A DNA stretch of 64,000 bases from Oligoflexia bacterium. Its GTDB lineage: Bacteria; Bdellovibrionota_G; JANQFH01. Location of the stretch: contig JANQFH010000013.1 in the NCBI GenBank assembly GCA_028277945.1, positions 50,761 to 114,760 on the forward strand, in the 5' to 3' direction. Positions 1 through 8,991 of the stretch are shown here, in pieces (the first letter of the stretch is position 1; each line of letters starts with the position of its first letter). A program made the position numbers and the translations under genes. The notes under the pieces were generated by a model that ran no database searches, was not told the origin of the DNA, and worked only from the letters and a program-made list of their open reading frames with translations.

Positions 1-1
1 C

Positions 2-193
2 ATCGTCCCACCTGTGGTCATCGGTAAAGACGTGCAGATCGATAGCAGTGCTAAGATTGGCCCTTTTGTCAGCATTGGTGATTGTTCTACCATCAAGGCA
101 AATGCCACCGTGGCCAACAGCATCCTCCTACCTGGAGCTAGCATAGAGGCAGGGGAGAGTCTGTTGGACAAAATCGTCACAAGCCACCTATGA
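2..193 (+). CDS. Sugar-phosphate nucleotidyltransferase, C-terminal fragment (partial)
   Basis: This is the last 63 residues of a protein that begins outside the window. The sequence consists of hexapeptide turns (VVIGKDVQI, AKIGPFVSIG, STIKANATV), which is the left-handed beta-helix tail of NDP-sugar pyrophosphorylases such as mannose-1-phosphate guanylyltransferase or glucose-1-phosphate thymidylyltransferase. The tail usually gives oligomerisation or an extra acyltransferase-like fold, and the substrate cannot be told from it. The TGA stop at 191-193 directly abuts the stop of purN on the other strand, so the two genes converge with no spacer. Confidence 0.7.
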   Translation: MVPPVVIGKDVQIDSSAKIGPFVSIGDCSTIKANATVANSILLPGASIEAGESLLDKIVTSHL

Positions 194-829
194 TTAGGGG
201 TTAGAACATTTGATGATGACTCGCCTGCCATCCATCTGCAGCCGACCTTCGGCAAAGAGCTGAATGGCTTTAGGTAGAATCTCATGTTCGGCTGCGTGGA
301 TGCGTTGTTCAAGCTCAGCCACGCTATCCTCCGACAGCACTTCAACAACCCTTTGTAGGATGATTGGCCCACTGTCCACACCCGTATCGACAAAGTGCAC
401 AGTACAACCTGTGTAGCGTACTCCATGCTGCCACGCTTTTTCAATGGCGTGCAAACCAGGAAAGCTCGGGAGTAGGGCTGGATGCAGGTTGATGATACGA
501 CCGGTAAAGTTTTCAACAAAATCTTTTCCGAGAATGCGCATAAAACCGGCAAGGACAATCAAACCGACATTGGCAGCTTCAAGTTGGGTACGCAGTGCTG
601 CATCGTAGGCAGTACGACCCTTATATTGGCGGGGATTCAACCACTGCGCGGCTATGCCAGCTTGGCGTGCCCGCTCTAGTGCAAACGCCTGCTCCTGATC
701 AGAGATAACCAAAACAACCTCTGCAGCCAGCTTGCCATCCTGGCAGGCATCGAGGATCGCCTGCAGGTTGGTACCCTGACCGGAGGCCAGTACTGCAAGC
801 CGCAACTTAGTGCTTTCTTCTGCCATCAC
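194..829 (-). CDS. purN: Phosphoribosylglycinamide formyltransferase
   Basis: PurN transfers a formyl group from 10-formyl-THF to GAR in cytosolic purine synthesis. The 211 residues match the family's usual length. Visible motifs are the N-terminal phosphate loop ASGQGTNLQ, the catalytic INLHPALLPSFPG (Asn and His) and DTGVDSGPII with the catalytic Asp. It is the last gene of a long minus-strand run, 37 nt after nuoN, so it is probably co-transcribed with the nuo genes. The start MMAEES offers two adjacent ATGs; either gives the whole domain. Confidence 0.95.
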   Translation of the reverse strand: MMAEESTKLRLAVLASGQGTNLQAILDACQDGKLAAEVVLVISDQEQAFALERARQAGIAAQWLNPRQYKGRTAYDAALRTQLEAANVGLIVLAGFMRILGKDFVENFTGRIINLHPALLPSFPGLHAIEKAWQHGVRYTGCTVHFVDTGVDSGPIILQRVVEVLSEDSVAELEQRIHAAEHEILPKAIQLFAEGRLQMDGRRVIIKCSNP

Positions 830-866
830 CTTAGCAAAGTTACATGAGTCACTACACTAGCTGTGC

Positions 867-2300
867 TCACAGCACGCCCGTCATGCGATAGAGGATTGCC
901 GGCATTAGCCCAAAGAGTAGTGTAAACAGAGTTGTAATCAATAGCACCAGACCGGTCGGCCAGGGCACAACGGCTACGCTACTCTCCGATGTTGTCTCTT
1001 TCATATACATACTGATAACCGGCCGTGAATAGTAGTAGATCGAAATGAGGCTGTTGATAATACCAGCTACGGCAAGATCAATGTGGTTAGAAGCCAATGC
1101 CGCACTGAAGAGATAGAACTTGCCCATAAAACCAGCGACAGGGGGAATGCCTGCCAAGGACACCATAAACAGCGCAAACGCCAGAGCCACCATGGGCTGA
1201 GCCTTGGCCAAACCGTGCAGCCGCTTGTAGTAAAAAGGAGCCTCTTCTTTGGCATCAAGACAGCTCAGCACAGTAAAAGCCCCCAGGCTGGCAAAGCCAT
1301 AAACAACGACATAAAACAGCACCGCCCGAGCCGCAAGGTCGCCACCATCTCCTGAAGCCGATAACAACGCAATGAAAGTGTAAGCGACATGGGCAATGCT
1401 CGAGTAAGCCAGCATGCGCTTCACGCTCTTTTGTACGATGGCCGCAAGGTTGGCCACGGTCATAGATACAATAACCAGGGGTTTTAGGGTTTGCGTCCAT
1501 GCAACAGAGGAGAAGAGGGCAAACTCATAAACCAATACTAACAGCACGGCAAAGATTGCCATCTTTACAGCAGAGGCCATAAATCCGGTCACCACTGCAG
1601 GTGCACCTTCATAGACATCTGGTAGCCAGGCGTGAAAAGGAAACAGCGCTGCTTTAAATGCAAGCGATGCCAACAAAAAGACGCAGCCGATCAAATAAAA
1701 ACCACCGCCATGGGGTTGCAGCCCATCAAAAGTCAAAGTACCACTAGCACCGTAGAGATAGGCAGAGCCCATGAGAAACAGACCGGCTGAAAACGCTCCA
1801 AGGATAAAGTACTTAAATCCCGCCTCTCGTGAACGACTCTGGTGCTTACGAAAGGCGCATAGCACATAGAGAGGTAAAGAGAGCAGCTCCATACCCAGAA
1901 ACAGCGTCAAAAAATGGCGACTCATCACCATCTGTATCGCTCCCAAAGCAGCAAACAGTGCCAAGGCAAAAAACTCCGTACCGTACTTGCCTGCCTGGCG
2001 CGCTAACGGTAGGGCGCTCAGCATGGAAAGCAGCAGCATGGCAAGAATAAAGCTCTGCGCCAAGGCACCACGCTGGCTCCAAGTTAAGGCTCCTTCAAAG
2101 TAGACTCGTGATAGGGAAATATCAGAGCTTAGGGTAGCCATCAGGGCAATGCAAAGGGCTAACGAGGTTGCTACAATCGAGAAGCCAGCAGAAAAACCCG
2201 GCTTATTCGGCAGCACCAAAATGGCTAAGGCAACCAATAGCAGGATAAAGGCTGGTAACAGCGGCATCCATCCTTGCATTTGATTCAACAGTTCGATCAT
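867..2300 (-). CDS. nuoN: NADH-quinone oxidoreductase subunit N
   Basis: This is an antiporter-like, proton-translocating membrane subunit of respiratory complex I, 477 residues with about 14 hydrophobic segments. Family signatures are the conserved Glu in GMELLSLPLYVL and the channel Lys in LAFKAALFPFHAWLPDVYEGAP. The start overlaps the nuoM stop by 4 nt (ATGA), which indicates translational coupling. It is the last nuo gene before purN. Confidence 0.95.
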   Translation of the reverse strand: MIELLNQMQGWMPLLPAFILLLVALAILVLPNKPGFSAGFSIVATSLALCIALMATLSSDISLSRVYFEGALTWSQRGALAQSFILAMLLLSMLSALPLARQAGKYGTEFFALALFAALGAIQMVMSRHFLTLFLGMELLSLPLYVLCAFRKHQSRSREAGFKYFILGAFSAGLFLMGSAYLYGASGTLTFDGLQPHGGGFYLIGCVFLLASLAFKAALFPFHAWLPDVYEGAPAVVTGFMASAVKMAIFAVLLVLVYEFALFSSVAWTQTLKPLVIVSMTVANLAAIVQKSVKRMLAYSSIAHVAYTFIALLSASGDGGDLAARAVLFYVVVYGFASLGAFTVLSCLDAKEEAPFYYKRLHGLAKAQPMVALAFALFMVSLAGIPPVAGFMGKFYLFSAALASNHIDLAVAGIINSLISIYYYSRPVISMYMKETTSESSVAVVPWPTGLVLLITTLFTLLFGLMPAILYRMTGVL

Positions 2301-3826
2301 CGTGTTTGCTCAGCAACGTAAACCTTCTCTTCTAACGATTGCAGAATTAGGTTAGCAGAGGGTTCAGTAAAACGCAGGAATGGCCCCGGTAAAATACCCA
2401 TGAGTATCATCAGCAGCACCAATGGCACGAGTACCAGCAGCTCACCAAACTTGAGGTCATGAAAGAACCCTTCCAAACCCTGTTTAAGTGGGCCAAAGAA
2501 GATACGGCGGTACATCCACAGCAGATAGGCAGCACCGAGGATAATACCAACGATACTGAGACTCGCCAGCAGGATACCATGCTCATTGAGTTGGCTCTTG
2601 AACAGTCCGAGAAGAATTAAAAACTCACCAATGAAGTTGTTCAATCCTGGTAAGCCGATAGAGGAGAGCGCGGTGATCATAAAGATCGTGGCAAACTTCG
2701 GTGTTATTGCCGCCAGTCCACCAAAGTCATCGATATGACGCTTGTTGCTGCGATGATAAAGCATGCCTATTAAAAAGAAAAGCGCGCCCGTAGTGATACC
2801 GTGATTCAGCATTTGATAGATACTGCCTTGGATGCCTGCCATGGTGACAGAGAGGATACCAAGAGCAACAAAACCCATATGGCTGATACTGGAATAGGCG
2901 ATGAGTTTTTTGGCGTGCTTTTGCATCAAACAGAGCAAGCTAGCATAGATAATGCCAATAATGGCTAAAGGCGACAGGAAGTTTAGCAAAGAGACAAAGA
3001 CTTCTGGAAATACAGGCAACGCAAAGCGCAGCAATCCATAGCTACCAAGCTTAAGCAAGATGGCAGCAAGTACAACACTGCCCTCGGTAGGGGCTTCAAC
3101 GTGAGCTACCGGCAGCCAGGAGTGTACGGGGAAGAGAGGAAACTTCACCGCAAATGCCAGGAAAAAGGCGAGAAACATCCACAGCTGCATCGTGGCAGTT
3201 AGGTGCACTTGATAGAGAGATGGTATCGACAGATCACCGCCCACCTCTCTCTGTACGAGAAAGAGTTGGATCAAAGCCAGCAACATCGGCAGCGAACCAA
3301 ATACCGTAAAGAGTAGAAATTTCACTGCCGCACGAATACGCTCTTTAGCACCAAAGACACCAATAATAAGTGCCATGGGCAGTAGTAGTGCTTCCCAAAA
3401 AATGTAGAAGAAGAGCAAATCAAAGGCTAAAAAAGCCCCTAACAGGGTTGTTTGTAGTGATAGAAAGGAAAAACTAAACAGCAACGGTCGCTTTGGAGGG
3501 TGCACCACGCTGTAGATAGCCGCCAACAGAAATATGAGTTCCGTAAGCAGCAAAAAGGGGTAGTTGAGGCGATCCACACCAAGCTGTAGGGTAAGGCCAA
3601 TCTCTTCTAGCCAAGATATCTCAAAGAGCAGTAGCGGCGATCCATCTTCTGGAAACCGCCACTGTAGCAGCGCTAGCAGGAGCAGTAGCTCCGTAATGCT
3701 AACGAAGACAGACAGCCATAAGGGCGAGGCAAAACCTCGGCGTGCTAGCGGTATAAACACTAAACCGACTAGCAGCGGTAAAAAAACTACTAGAGGCAGT
3801 AAGCTATCTACAGTTAATGTCGCCAT
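2297..3826 (-). CDS. nuoM: NADH-quinone oxidoreductase subunit M
   Basis: Antiporter-like proton-pumping subunit of complex I. The conserved Glu lies in FWEALLLPMALIIG and the Lys in FAVKFPLFPVHSWLP, followed by VEAPTEGSVVLAAILLKLGSYG. I prefer the ATG at 3826 (MATLTVDSLLPL, about 509 residues). The frame stays open to a TTG at 3838, but that would put four extra residues deep inside the nuoL end. It overlaps nuoL by 13 nt and nuoN by 4 nt. Confidence 0.95.
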   Translation of the reverse strand: MATLTVDSLLPLVVFLPLLVGLVFIPLARRGFASPLWLSVFVSITELLLLLALLQWRFPEDGSPLLLFEISWLEEIGLTLQLGVDRLNYPFLLLTELIFLLAAIYSVVHPPKRPLLFSFSFLSLQTTLLGAFLAFDLLFFYIFWEALLLPMALIIGVFGAKERIRAAVKFLLFTVFGSLPMLLALIQLFLVQREVGGDLSIPSLYQVHLTATMQLWMFLAFFLAFAVKFPLFPVHSWLPVAHVEAPTEGSVVLAAILLKLGSYGLLRFALPVFPEVFVSLLNFLSPLAIIGIIYASLLCLMQKHAKKLIAYSSISHMGFVALGILSVTMAGIQGSIYQMLNHGITTGALFFLIGMLYHRSNKRHIDDFGGLAAITPKFATIFMITALSSIGLPGLNNFIGEFLILLGLFKSQLNEHGILLASLSIVGIILGAAYLLWMYRRIFFGPLKQGLEGFFHDLKFGELLVLVPLVLLMILMGILPGPFLRFTEPSANLILQSLEEKVYVAEQTR

Positions 3827-5682
3827 ACCACAAACCAAAGGACAAAGAGTACACCCAAATACATGGTCACCATATAGGCCTTAACATTTGTACGTTGAAT
3901 CAAGCTGCAGACATAGGCAAACCTTCGTGTACTTACATCAATGAGACGCAAAGCGCCTTCAACCAGCCCACCTTCAAAAAGCTGCGTGAATTTAGCTGCA
4001 GTCAAAGTCAAGCGTTTGCCGACAAAGGATGTGACAAGTGCATCGAGATAAAAGCCATCTTCACCCAAGCGCTGCAACCAGGTAAAGCGACTCGATCTCT
4101 TAGTCGGCTTCTCCCTAAAAATGATCCACCCTAAGAGGAGCGCTAAGGTTATCACTCCGATCTCTACTAAGGTTGGCAGCAGCGCGTGCCCACCCTCCTG
4201 ATTAGCCACAGCCGCAATACCAAGAAACGAAAAGCCGCCCACGAGGCTAAGAACTGCCAGCACGGCCATAGGTAGGATCATCACTAAGGGCGACTCATGC
4301 AGATGTTGCAGGTCGTCCTTAGGTATCTTCGGCGTACCGAGAAATACCTTAATAAAGAGGCGCAGGATATAGAGCGTGGTCAACATGGCGGTCAGTAGCC
4401 CAACAAGCCAATAGAAGTAATGGCCACCGACATAGCAGTGATGCAAAATCGCACCTTTACTGTACCAACCGCTAGTAACATAAGGAAAACCAATAAGCGC
4501 TGCAGCGCCGGCAATAAAACAGAGTGTCGTTGGAATCATATAGTTCTTGAGGCCACCAATGCGATCAATATGCTGCTCACCCTTAAGCGTATGGATCACC
4601 GAACCAGCACCAAGAAATAGCAGCGCTTTATAAAAACCATGGCTGATAAGGTGAAACATGCCAGCACCCATGGCACCAATACCTAATGCAAGAAACATGT
4701 AACCCAGTTGGCTTACCGTTGAGTAGGCGAGGATGCGTTTTATATCTTTCTGACCAAGAGCTGCGCAGGCGGCAAAGAAGGCTGTCAACAAACCCACAGC
4801 AGCAATGATTTCCATGGTCCACGGCGCCAGCGCAAAGAGAAAACCGAGCCGCACAACCATGTAGATCCCGGCTGTTACCATCGTGGCTGCATGAATAAGG
4901 GCTGAGACCGGAGTTGGTCCGGCCATGGCGTCTGGCAACCAGACAAGCAGTGGGAATTGAGCTGACTTGCCAACAGCACCGAGAAAGAGCAAAAGCGTGG
5001 CAATGGTGATCAGAAAACTAGGTTCTGTGACCATCTGTTTGAGCGCCACACTGGAGTTGCCAACAGGGTTTACATCCAACAGACCAAACTGTGTCAGTAG
5101 TAGCAGCATACCAAGAATAAAACCGGCATCGCCAACACGATTCACTAGAAAGGCCTTTTTGCCGGCAATGGCGTTGACGTCTTTGTCAAACCAGAAGCCA
5201 ATAAGTAGATAAGAACAGAGCCCAACCCCTTCCCAGCCAACAAAAAGCGTGACTAAATTGTTAGAGAGTACCAGTAACAGCATGAAGAAGACGAAGAGAT
5301 TGAGGTAGACAAAGTAGCGCTGTTGATGCCGATCGTGTTCCATGTAGCCAACTGAGTAGATGTGGATGAGGCCACCAACTCCAGTAATCAACAACACCAT
5401 CAATTGGGTTATTTCATCCCAGTAGAGCGATACAGAGATTGCCGCCCCAGGCATGTCCTTTTCAAGACCATAGGGCAGCCAATTTTCGACAAGCAAGTAG
5501 TAGAGGCTGTCCGTGCGCAACAAGCCAACAAATGCCGCGATCACAAACGCAAACAGCACCGCCAACACAGCAATGCTTGCAACCAGACGTTGCGTTAGTC
5601 GTTTGCCGAAAAATGCATTGACAACACTACCAACTAGAGGGCTGAGGAGAATATATAAGAGCAGTGGTTCAGACATAGTCAA
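3814..5682 (-). CDS. nuoL: NADH-quinone oxidoreductase subunit L
   Basis: Distal antiporter-like subunit of complex I, 622 residues. The core signatures are FVGWEGVGLCSYLLIGFW (conserved Glu) and AVGKSAQFPLLVWLPDAM followed by GPTPVSALIHAATMVTAG (channel Lys). The C-terminal part holds the lateral amphipathic helix and a final transmembrane helix. The start overlaps nuoK by ATGA. The last 13 nt run into nuoM. Confidence 0.96.
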   Translation of the reverse strand: MTMSEPLLLYILLSPLVGSVVNAFFGKRLTQRLVASIAVLAVLFAFVIAAFVGLLRTDSLYYLLVENWLPYGLEKDMPGAAISVSLYWDEITQLMVLLITGVGGLIHIYSVGYMEHDRHQQRYFVYLNLFVFFMLLLVLSNNLVTLFVGWEGVGLCSYLLIGFWFDKDVNAIAGKKAFLVNRVGDAGFILGMLLLLTQFGLLDVNPVGNSSVALKQMVTEPSFLITIATLLLFLGAVGKSAQFPLLVWLPDAMAGPTPVSALIHAATMVTAGIYMVVRLGFLFALAPWTMEIIAAVGLLTAFFAACAALGQKDIKRILAYSTVSQLGYMFLALGIGAMGAGMFHLISHGFYKALLFLGAGSVIHTLKGEQHIDRIGGLKNYMIPTTLCFIAGAAALIGFPYVTSGWYSKGAILHHCYVGGHYFYWLVGLLTAMLTTLYILRLFIKVFLGTPKIPKDDLQHLHESPLVMILPMAVLAVLSLVGGFSFLGIAAVANQEGGHALLPTLVEIGVITLALLLGWIIFREKPTKRSSRFTWLQRLGEDGFYLDALVTSFVGKRLTLTAAKFTQLFEGGLVEGALRLIDVSTRRFAYVCSLIQRTNVKAYMVTMYLGVLFVLWFVVWRH

Positions 5683-5981
5683 TCTCGCAATTCGCGCAAA
5701 TCGGTGATGTCACTAAGCTGAATGTTCTTGTTGTGTTTGAATATCTGTAGCATCAAGGCAAAGCCGATGGCTGCTTCGGCTGCGGCAATGGCAATGACAA
5801 AGAAAACCATGATCTGTCCATGCATATTGCCCCAGAGGCGTGAAAAACTCACAAGAGTGATGTTGACACCGTTGAGAACCACCTCAATACACATAAAGAG
5901 GCTGATGGCATCCTTACGAAAGAGTATGCCGAGAGCCCCGATCAAAAAGACGACCATTCCTGTTACTAGAAAAAAGTTCAC
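5679..5981 (-). CDS. nuoK: NADH-quinone oxidoreductase subunit K
   Basis: Small three-helix membrane subunit of complex I, 100 residues as is usual. The two functionally important membrane glutamates are visible in CIEVVLNGVNI and IAAAEAAIGFALML. It overlaps nuoJ upstream and nuoL downstream by 4 nt each, so its stoichiometry is probably set by translational coupling. Confidence 0.95.
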   Translation of the reverse strand: MNFFLVTGMVVFLIGALGILFRKDAISLFMCIEVVLNGVNITLVSFSRLWGNMHGQIMVFFVIAIAAAEAAIGFALMLQIFKHNKNIQLSDITDLRELRD

Positions 5982-6490
5982 CTGCTCTTCTTCCTCGTCA
6001 AATAGACGACCCCGACAATGACAGCAACAAGCACCACTGAGATGATTTCAAATGCAAAGGCGTACTGTTGTAGCAACAAGCTGCCAAAGCCACGAATCGT
6101 GCCAAAGTCGTCAGCCACGCTCGTCGACATTATGTCGGCAGCCGGACCAAACAGCAAACTCAGTGGCAATAACCCCGCCACAAACATGAGCAGAAACAGA
6201 GCAACAAGAATGATTTTTTGGCGACGACGCCATAGAGAGCTTTCAACTCCGAGCAACATGAGGATGTAGATAAAAAGCACGAGAATACCGCCCGCGTAGA
6301 TGAGTACTTGGGCTGCGGCAATAAAGGTGGCTTTTAGTAGAACAAAGAGCACCGCAGCAGTCAGTAGGCTGGTTATGAGGCATAGGGCAGCAAAAATTGG
6401 TGAACGGGCTGAGACCACCACAATACTCAAAACCACCGTTAGACTCATGGCGCTATATGTCAGAATGTCTAGAAACAGTTGTGGTGACAT
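5978..6490 (-). CDS. nuoJ: NADH-quinone oxidoreductase subunit J
   Basis: Five-helix membrane subunit of complex I, 170 residues. The family's central segment is seen in AAQVLIYAGGILVLFIYILML, the helix that forms the pi-bulge in solved structures. It lies 15 nt downstream of nuoH. In most bacteria nuoI sits between H and J; here there is no room for it. Confidence 0.94.
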   Translation of the reverse strand: MSPQLFLDILTYSAMSLTVVLSIVVVSARSPIFAALCLITSLLTAAVLFVLLKATFIAAAQVLIYAGGILVLFIYILMLLGVESSLWRRRQKIILVALFLLMFVAGLLPLSLLFGPAADIMSTSVADDFGTIRGFGSLLLQQYAFAFEIISVVLVAVIVGVVYLTRKKSR

Positions 6491-6505
6491 CTCAAACCGC
6501 CTTCA

Positions 6506-7594
6506 TCATCCCTTCATTGTCCAGATCATATAGACCGCAACGACCGCAAGATTGATTAAAGAAACTGGTAGCAGCTTTGTCCAACCAAAGCTCATCAACT
6601 GATCGTAACGAAAGCGTGGCAATGTCCAGCGTACCCAGATGAAAACGAACAAAAAGAGGGCAATCTTTGCCACCAGCCAGAGAGAGGGAATAAACCAGAG
6701 GACTCCATAAAAATCCCAGCCAGTCAAATGTGCCAGATCGTTCCAAGTGTACCAAGGCAGAAGCTCCCAACCACCAAAGAAGAGCAGAGCGCTCAACGCC
6801 GAGCCGAGAATCATGTGAGCGTACTCCACCATATAAAAGGTGGCAAACTTCATACTGCTGTATTCAATATGAAAGCCAATAATCTCCGTCTCGCCCTCGG
6901 GAAGATCAAAAGGTAGGCGGTTTGTCTCTGCAAAGATGCAGATAAAAAATACCCAAAAGCCGATATGAGCAGGAAAGACGAACCAGATACTCTCCTGAGC
7001 AGCAACAATGTCGCCAAGCTTTGCCGAGCCTGCGAGCATAACGATACCTATTACAGACAGGCCCAGCGGTATCTCATAGCTGATCGCCTGTGCTGAAGAT
7101 CGTAAGCCACCCATTAAGGTGTACTTATTGCTCGACGCCCACCCGCCAATGAGAATGCCGTAAACCGCCAAGCTGGCAACTGCGAGAAGGTAAATCACAC
7201 CAATATCGACATCGGCAATGAGGATCGGCATCGCCATACCGTCAGCAGCCTGATAGAAACCAAAGGGAATGACAGCCATCGCCATAAATGTCGGGAGAAA
7301 GGAAAAGGCCGGGCCAAGGAGAAAGAGCAATTTCACCGCTCGTTTTGGTGCTAAATCTTCCTTAAAGATAAGCTTGATGCCATCGGCAAGCACCTGGAGT
7401 AAACCAAAAGGGCCGACTCGATTTGGCCCTAGACGTCCCTGAATCCACGCAGAGATCTTCCGTTCAAAATAGACCATACCCGGCAACGCCAAACCGAGAA
7501 GGGCTGCAAGCACTACGCCTATGCGTAACAACGCTGAGATCACCTGTTGCAGCAGCGTCGCATCTGCTACCAGCCATGTTGACAATGTGCTCAT
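6506..7594 (-). CDS. nuoH: NADH-quinone oxidoreductase subunit H
   Basis: Membrane subunit that forms the quinone access chamber and the link between the peripheral arm and proton channels, 362 residues. Motifs are GRLGPNRVGPFGLLQVLADG, FKEDLAPKRA, and RLPFDLPEGETEIIGFHIEY followed by SSMKFA. The start overlaps nuoG by 4 nt. Its normal partners NuoB, NuoD and NuoI, which line the quinone tunnel with it, are not encoded here. Confidence 0.96.
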   Translation of the reverse strand: MSTLSTWLVADATLLQQVISALLRIGVVLAALLGLALPGMVYFERKISAWIQGRLGPNRVGPFGLLQVLADGIKLIFKEDLAPKRAVKLLFLLGPAFSFLPTFMAMAVIPFGFYQAADGMAMPILIADVDIGVIYLLAVASLAVYGILIGGWASSNKYTLMGGLRSSAQAISYEIPLGLSVIGIVMLAGSAKLGDIVAAQESIWFVFPAHIGFWVFFICIFAETNRLPFDLPEGETEIIGFHIEYSSMKFATFYMVEYAHMILGSALSALLFFGGWELLPWYTWNDLAHLTGWDFYGVLWFIPSLWLVAKIALFLFVFIWVRWTLPRFRYDQLMSFGWTKLLPVSLINLAVVAVYMIWTMKG

Positions 7595-8991
7595 CGATGC
7601 TCCAGCAACGGCAGAAGTTTACCAATAAACTCTTCGCAAGTGTGTGCCTGCACGGGTGCCTCTAAAAAGGTGTCAAACGACTGCACCACTCCGGCAAAGT
7701 TGGTATAGCTGCCATGGATTTCGCCGTGGGCGACACCCGGCGCCACGTAAAGGGTATTAGCAATAAAAGGCTCCATGTAAGCTCCAAGATAGATAAGCTC
7801 ATCTATATTTAAGTCTTTTGAAGGAGTTACACCAAAACTCAAAGCTAATTTAAAAGACTGTTTTAGTTTATTAGGTTCATGAAAACGGCCTTTGAAAATA
7901 TCCCGTAAGCCTCTTGCATTAGGCCCAAAATCCCAACGCCGCAGGAGATGATCGCCGCCCTCTTTAAATGGCGGTCCACTGATCGTTGCCGCCGACAGCG
8001 AGCCATCGACAAAATCGGCAATGGCTTGAATGTCCTCGTTGCAGAGCCAATTGGAAACCAGCACAAGGATATCCGTAGCAGCCTCTTGCTGCAGACGCCG
8101 TGCCACACTGACAAAAAAGCTCGCCGCATCTATTGGCTCTCCTCGGTGCCAGAACCCTTCGATACGTCTCCTATTAGTATGATATTTGCTAAAGTAGCTA
8201 CGACCCTCATCACACATCCAATAGCTGTTGACCTCTTTATTAAAGCGAGGCACAACCCTCTGTACCACGTTGTCTTTAATATCGATCTTTGTATTACAAC
8301 CACGTGGGCAGAGAGGGCAGATGGATTCACGTTTCTCAAGATTCCAAACTCTCTCGGCAAAGCGAAAGTTTGTTGGTGACAGAGCTCCCACTGGACAAAT
8401 ATCGGCAGTATTGAGCTGGTAGTCACTCTCGAGGTCTTTCCCAGGAGCCGTGGCGATCTCTGCACTGTTGCCACGTTGGTGTACATAGAGCTCTTCTTTA
8501 CCATCGACATCGCGTAGAAACTGCACACAACGCAAACAGACGATACAGCGGTCTTTCTCCAACATGAGTTTGTCGCTTAACCGTACTGTCGCCGGAGTAC
8601 GCTTTTTCTCAACGAAGTCTGTATGCGATCTGCCGTATTTAAAGGCGTAGTTTTGCAAGTCACACTCTCCAGCCTTATCACAAACGGGACAGTCCAATGG
8701 ATGGTTGGCCAGTAAAAATTCGAGCGTCCATTTACGCGCCTCTACGGCAAGCTCACTCTTTGTTCGCACTACCATACCATCACGAACTGGCGTGTTACAG
8801 GCGATCTGCGGATGTGGCATACCTTCAACTTCGACAAAACAGATGCGGCAGTTGCCAGCCACCGCCAGAGCAGGATGGTAGCAGTAATGAGGGATTTCAA
8901 TACCGTGCTCCTTGGCAAGATCAATCAAGTTTACACCGGGTGCGGTCTTGATCTCCTTATCGTCAATCTTTACGCTAATCTCTGGGTTCAT
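7591..8991 (-). CDS. nuoG: NADH-quinone oxidoreductase subunit G, short form
   Basis: Iron-sulfur subunit of the electron-input module. The N-terminal [2Fe-2S] ferredoxin Cys are in PHYCYHPALAVAGNCRICF and QIACNT. The next binding set is HPLDCPVCDKAGECDL (His plus Cys), followed by DRCIVCLRCVQF with DICPVGA, and then SICPLCPRGC with WMCDEGR for an additional (N7-type) cluster. It is only 466 residues, whereas the common form is 680-900; most of the molybdopterin-oxidoreductase-like region after residue about 280 is missing and the rest is hard to match. Overlaps of 4 nt with nuoF and nuoH place it firmly in the operon. Confidence 0.92.
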   Translation of the reverse strand: MNPEISVKIDDKEIKTAPGVNLIDLAKEHGIEIPHYCYHPALAVAGNCRICFVEVEGMPHPQIACNTPVRDGMVVRTKSELAVEARKWTLEFLLANHPLDCPVCDKAGECDLQNYAFKYGRSHTDFVEKKRTPATVRLSDKLMLEKDRCIVCLRCVQFLRDVDGKEELYVHQRGNSAEIATAPGKDLESDYQLNTADICPVGALSPTNFRFAERVWNLEKRESICPLCPRGCNTKIDIKDNVVQRVVPRFNKEVNSYWMCDEGRSYFSKYHTNRRRIEGFWHRGEPIDAASFFVSVARRLQQEAATDILVLVSNWLCNEDIQAIADFVDGSLSAATISGPPFKEGGDHLLRRWDFGPNARGLRDIFKGRFHEPNKLKQSFKLALSFGVTPSKDLNIDELIYLGAYMEPFIANTLYVAPGVAHGEIHGSYTNFAGVVQSFDTFLEAPVQAHTCEEFIGKLLPLLEHR

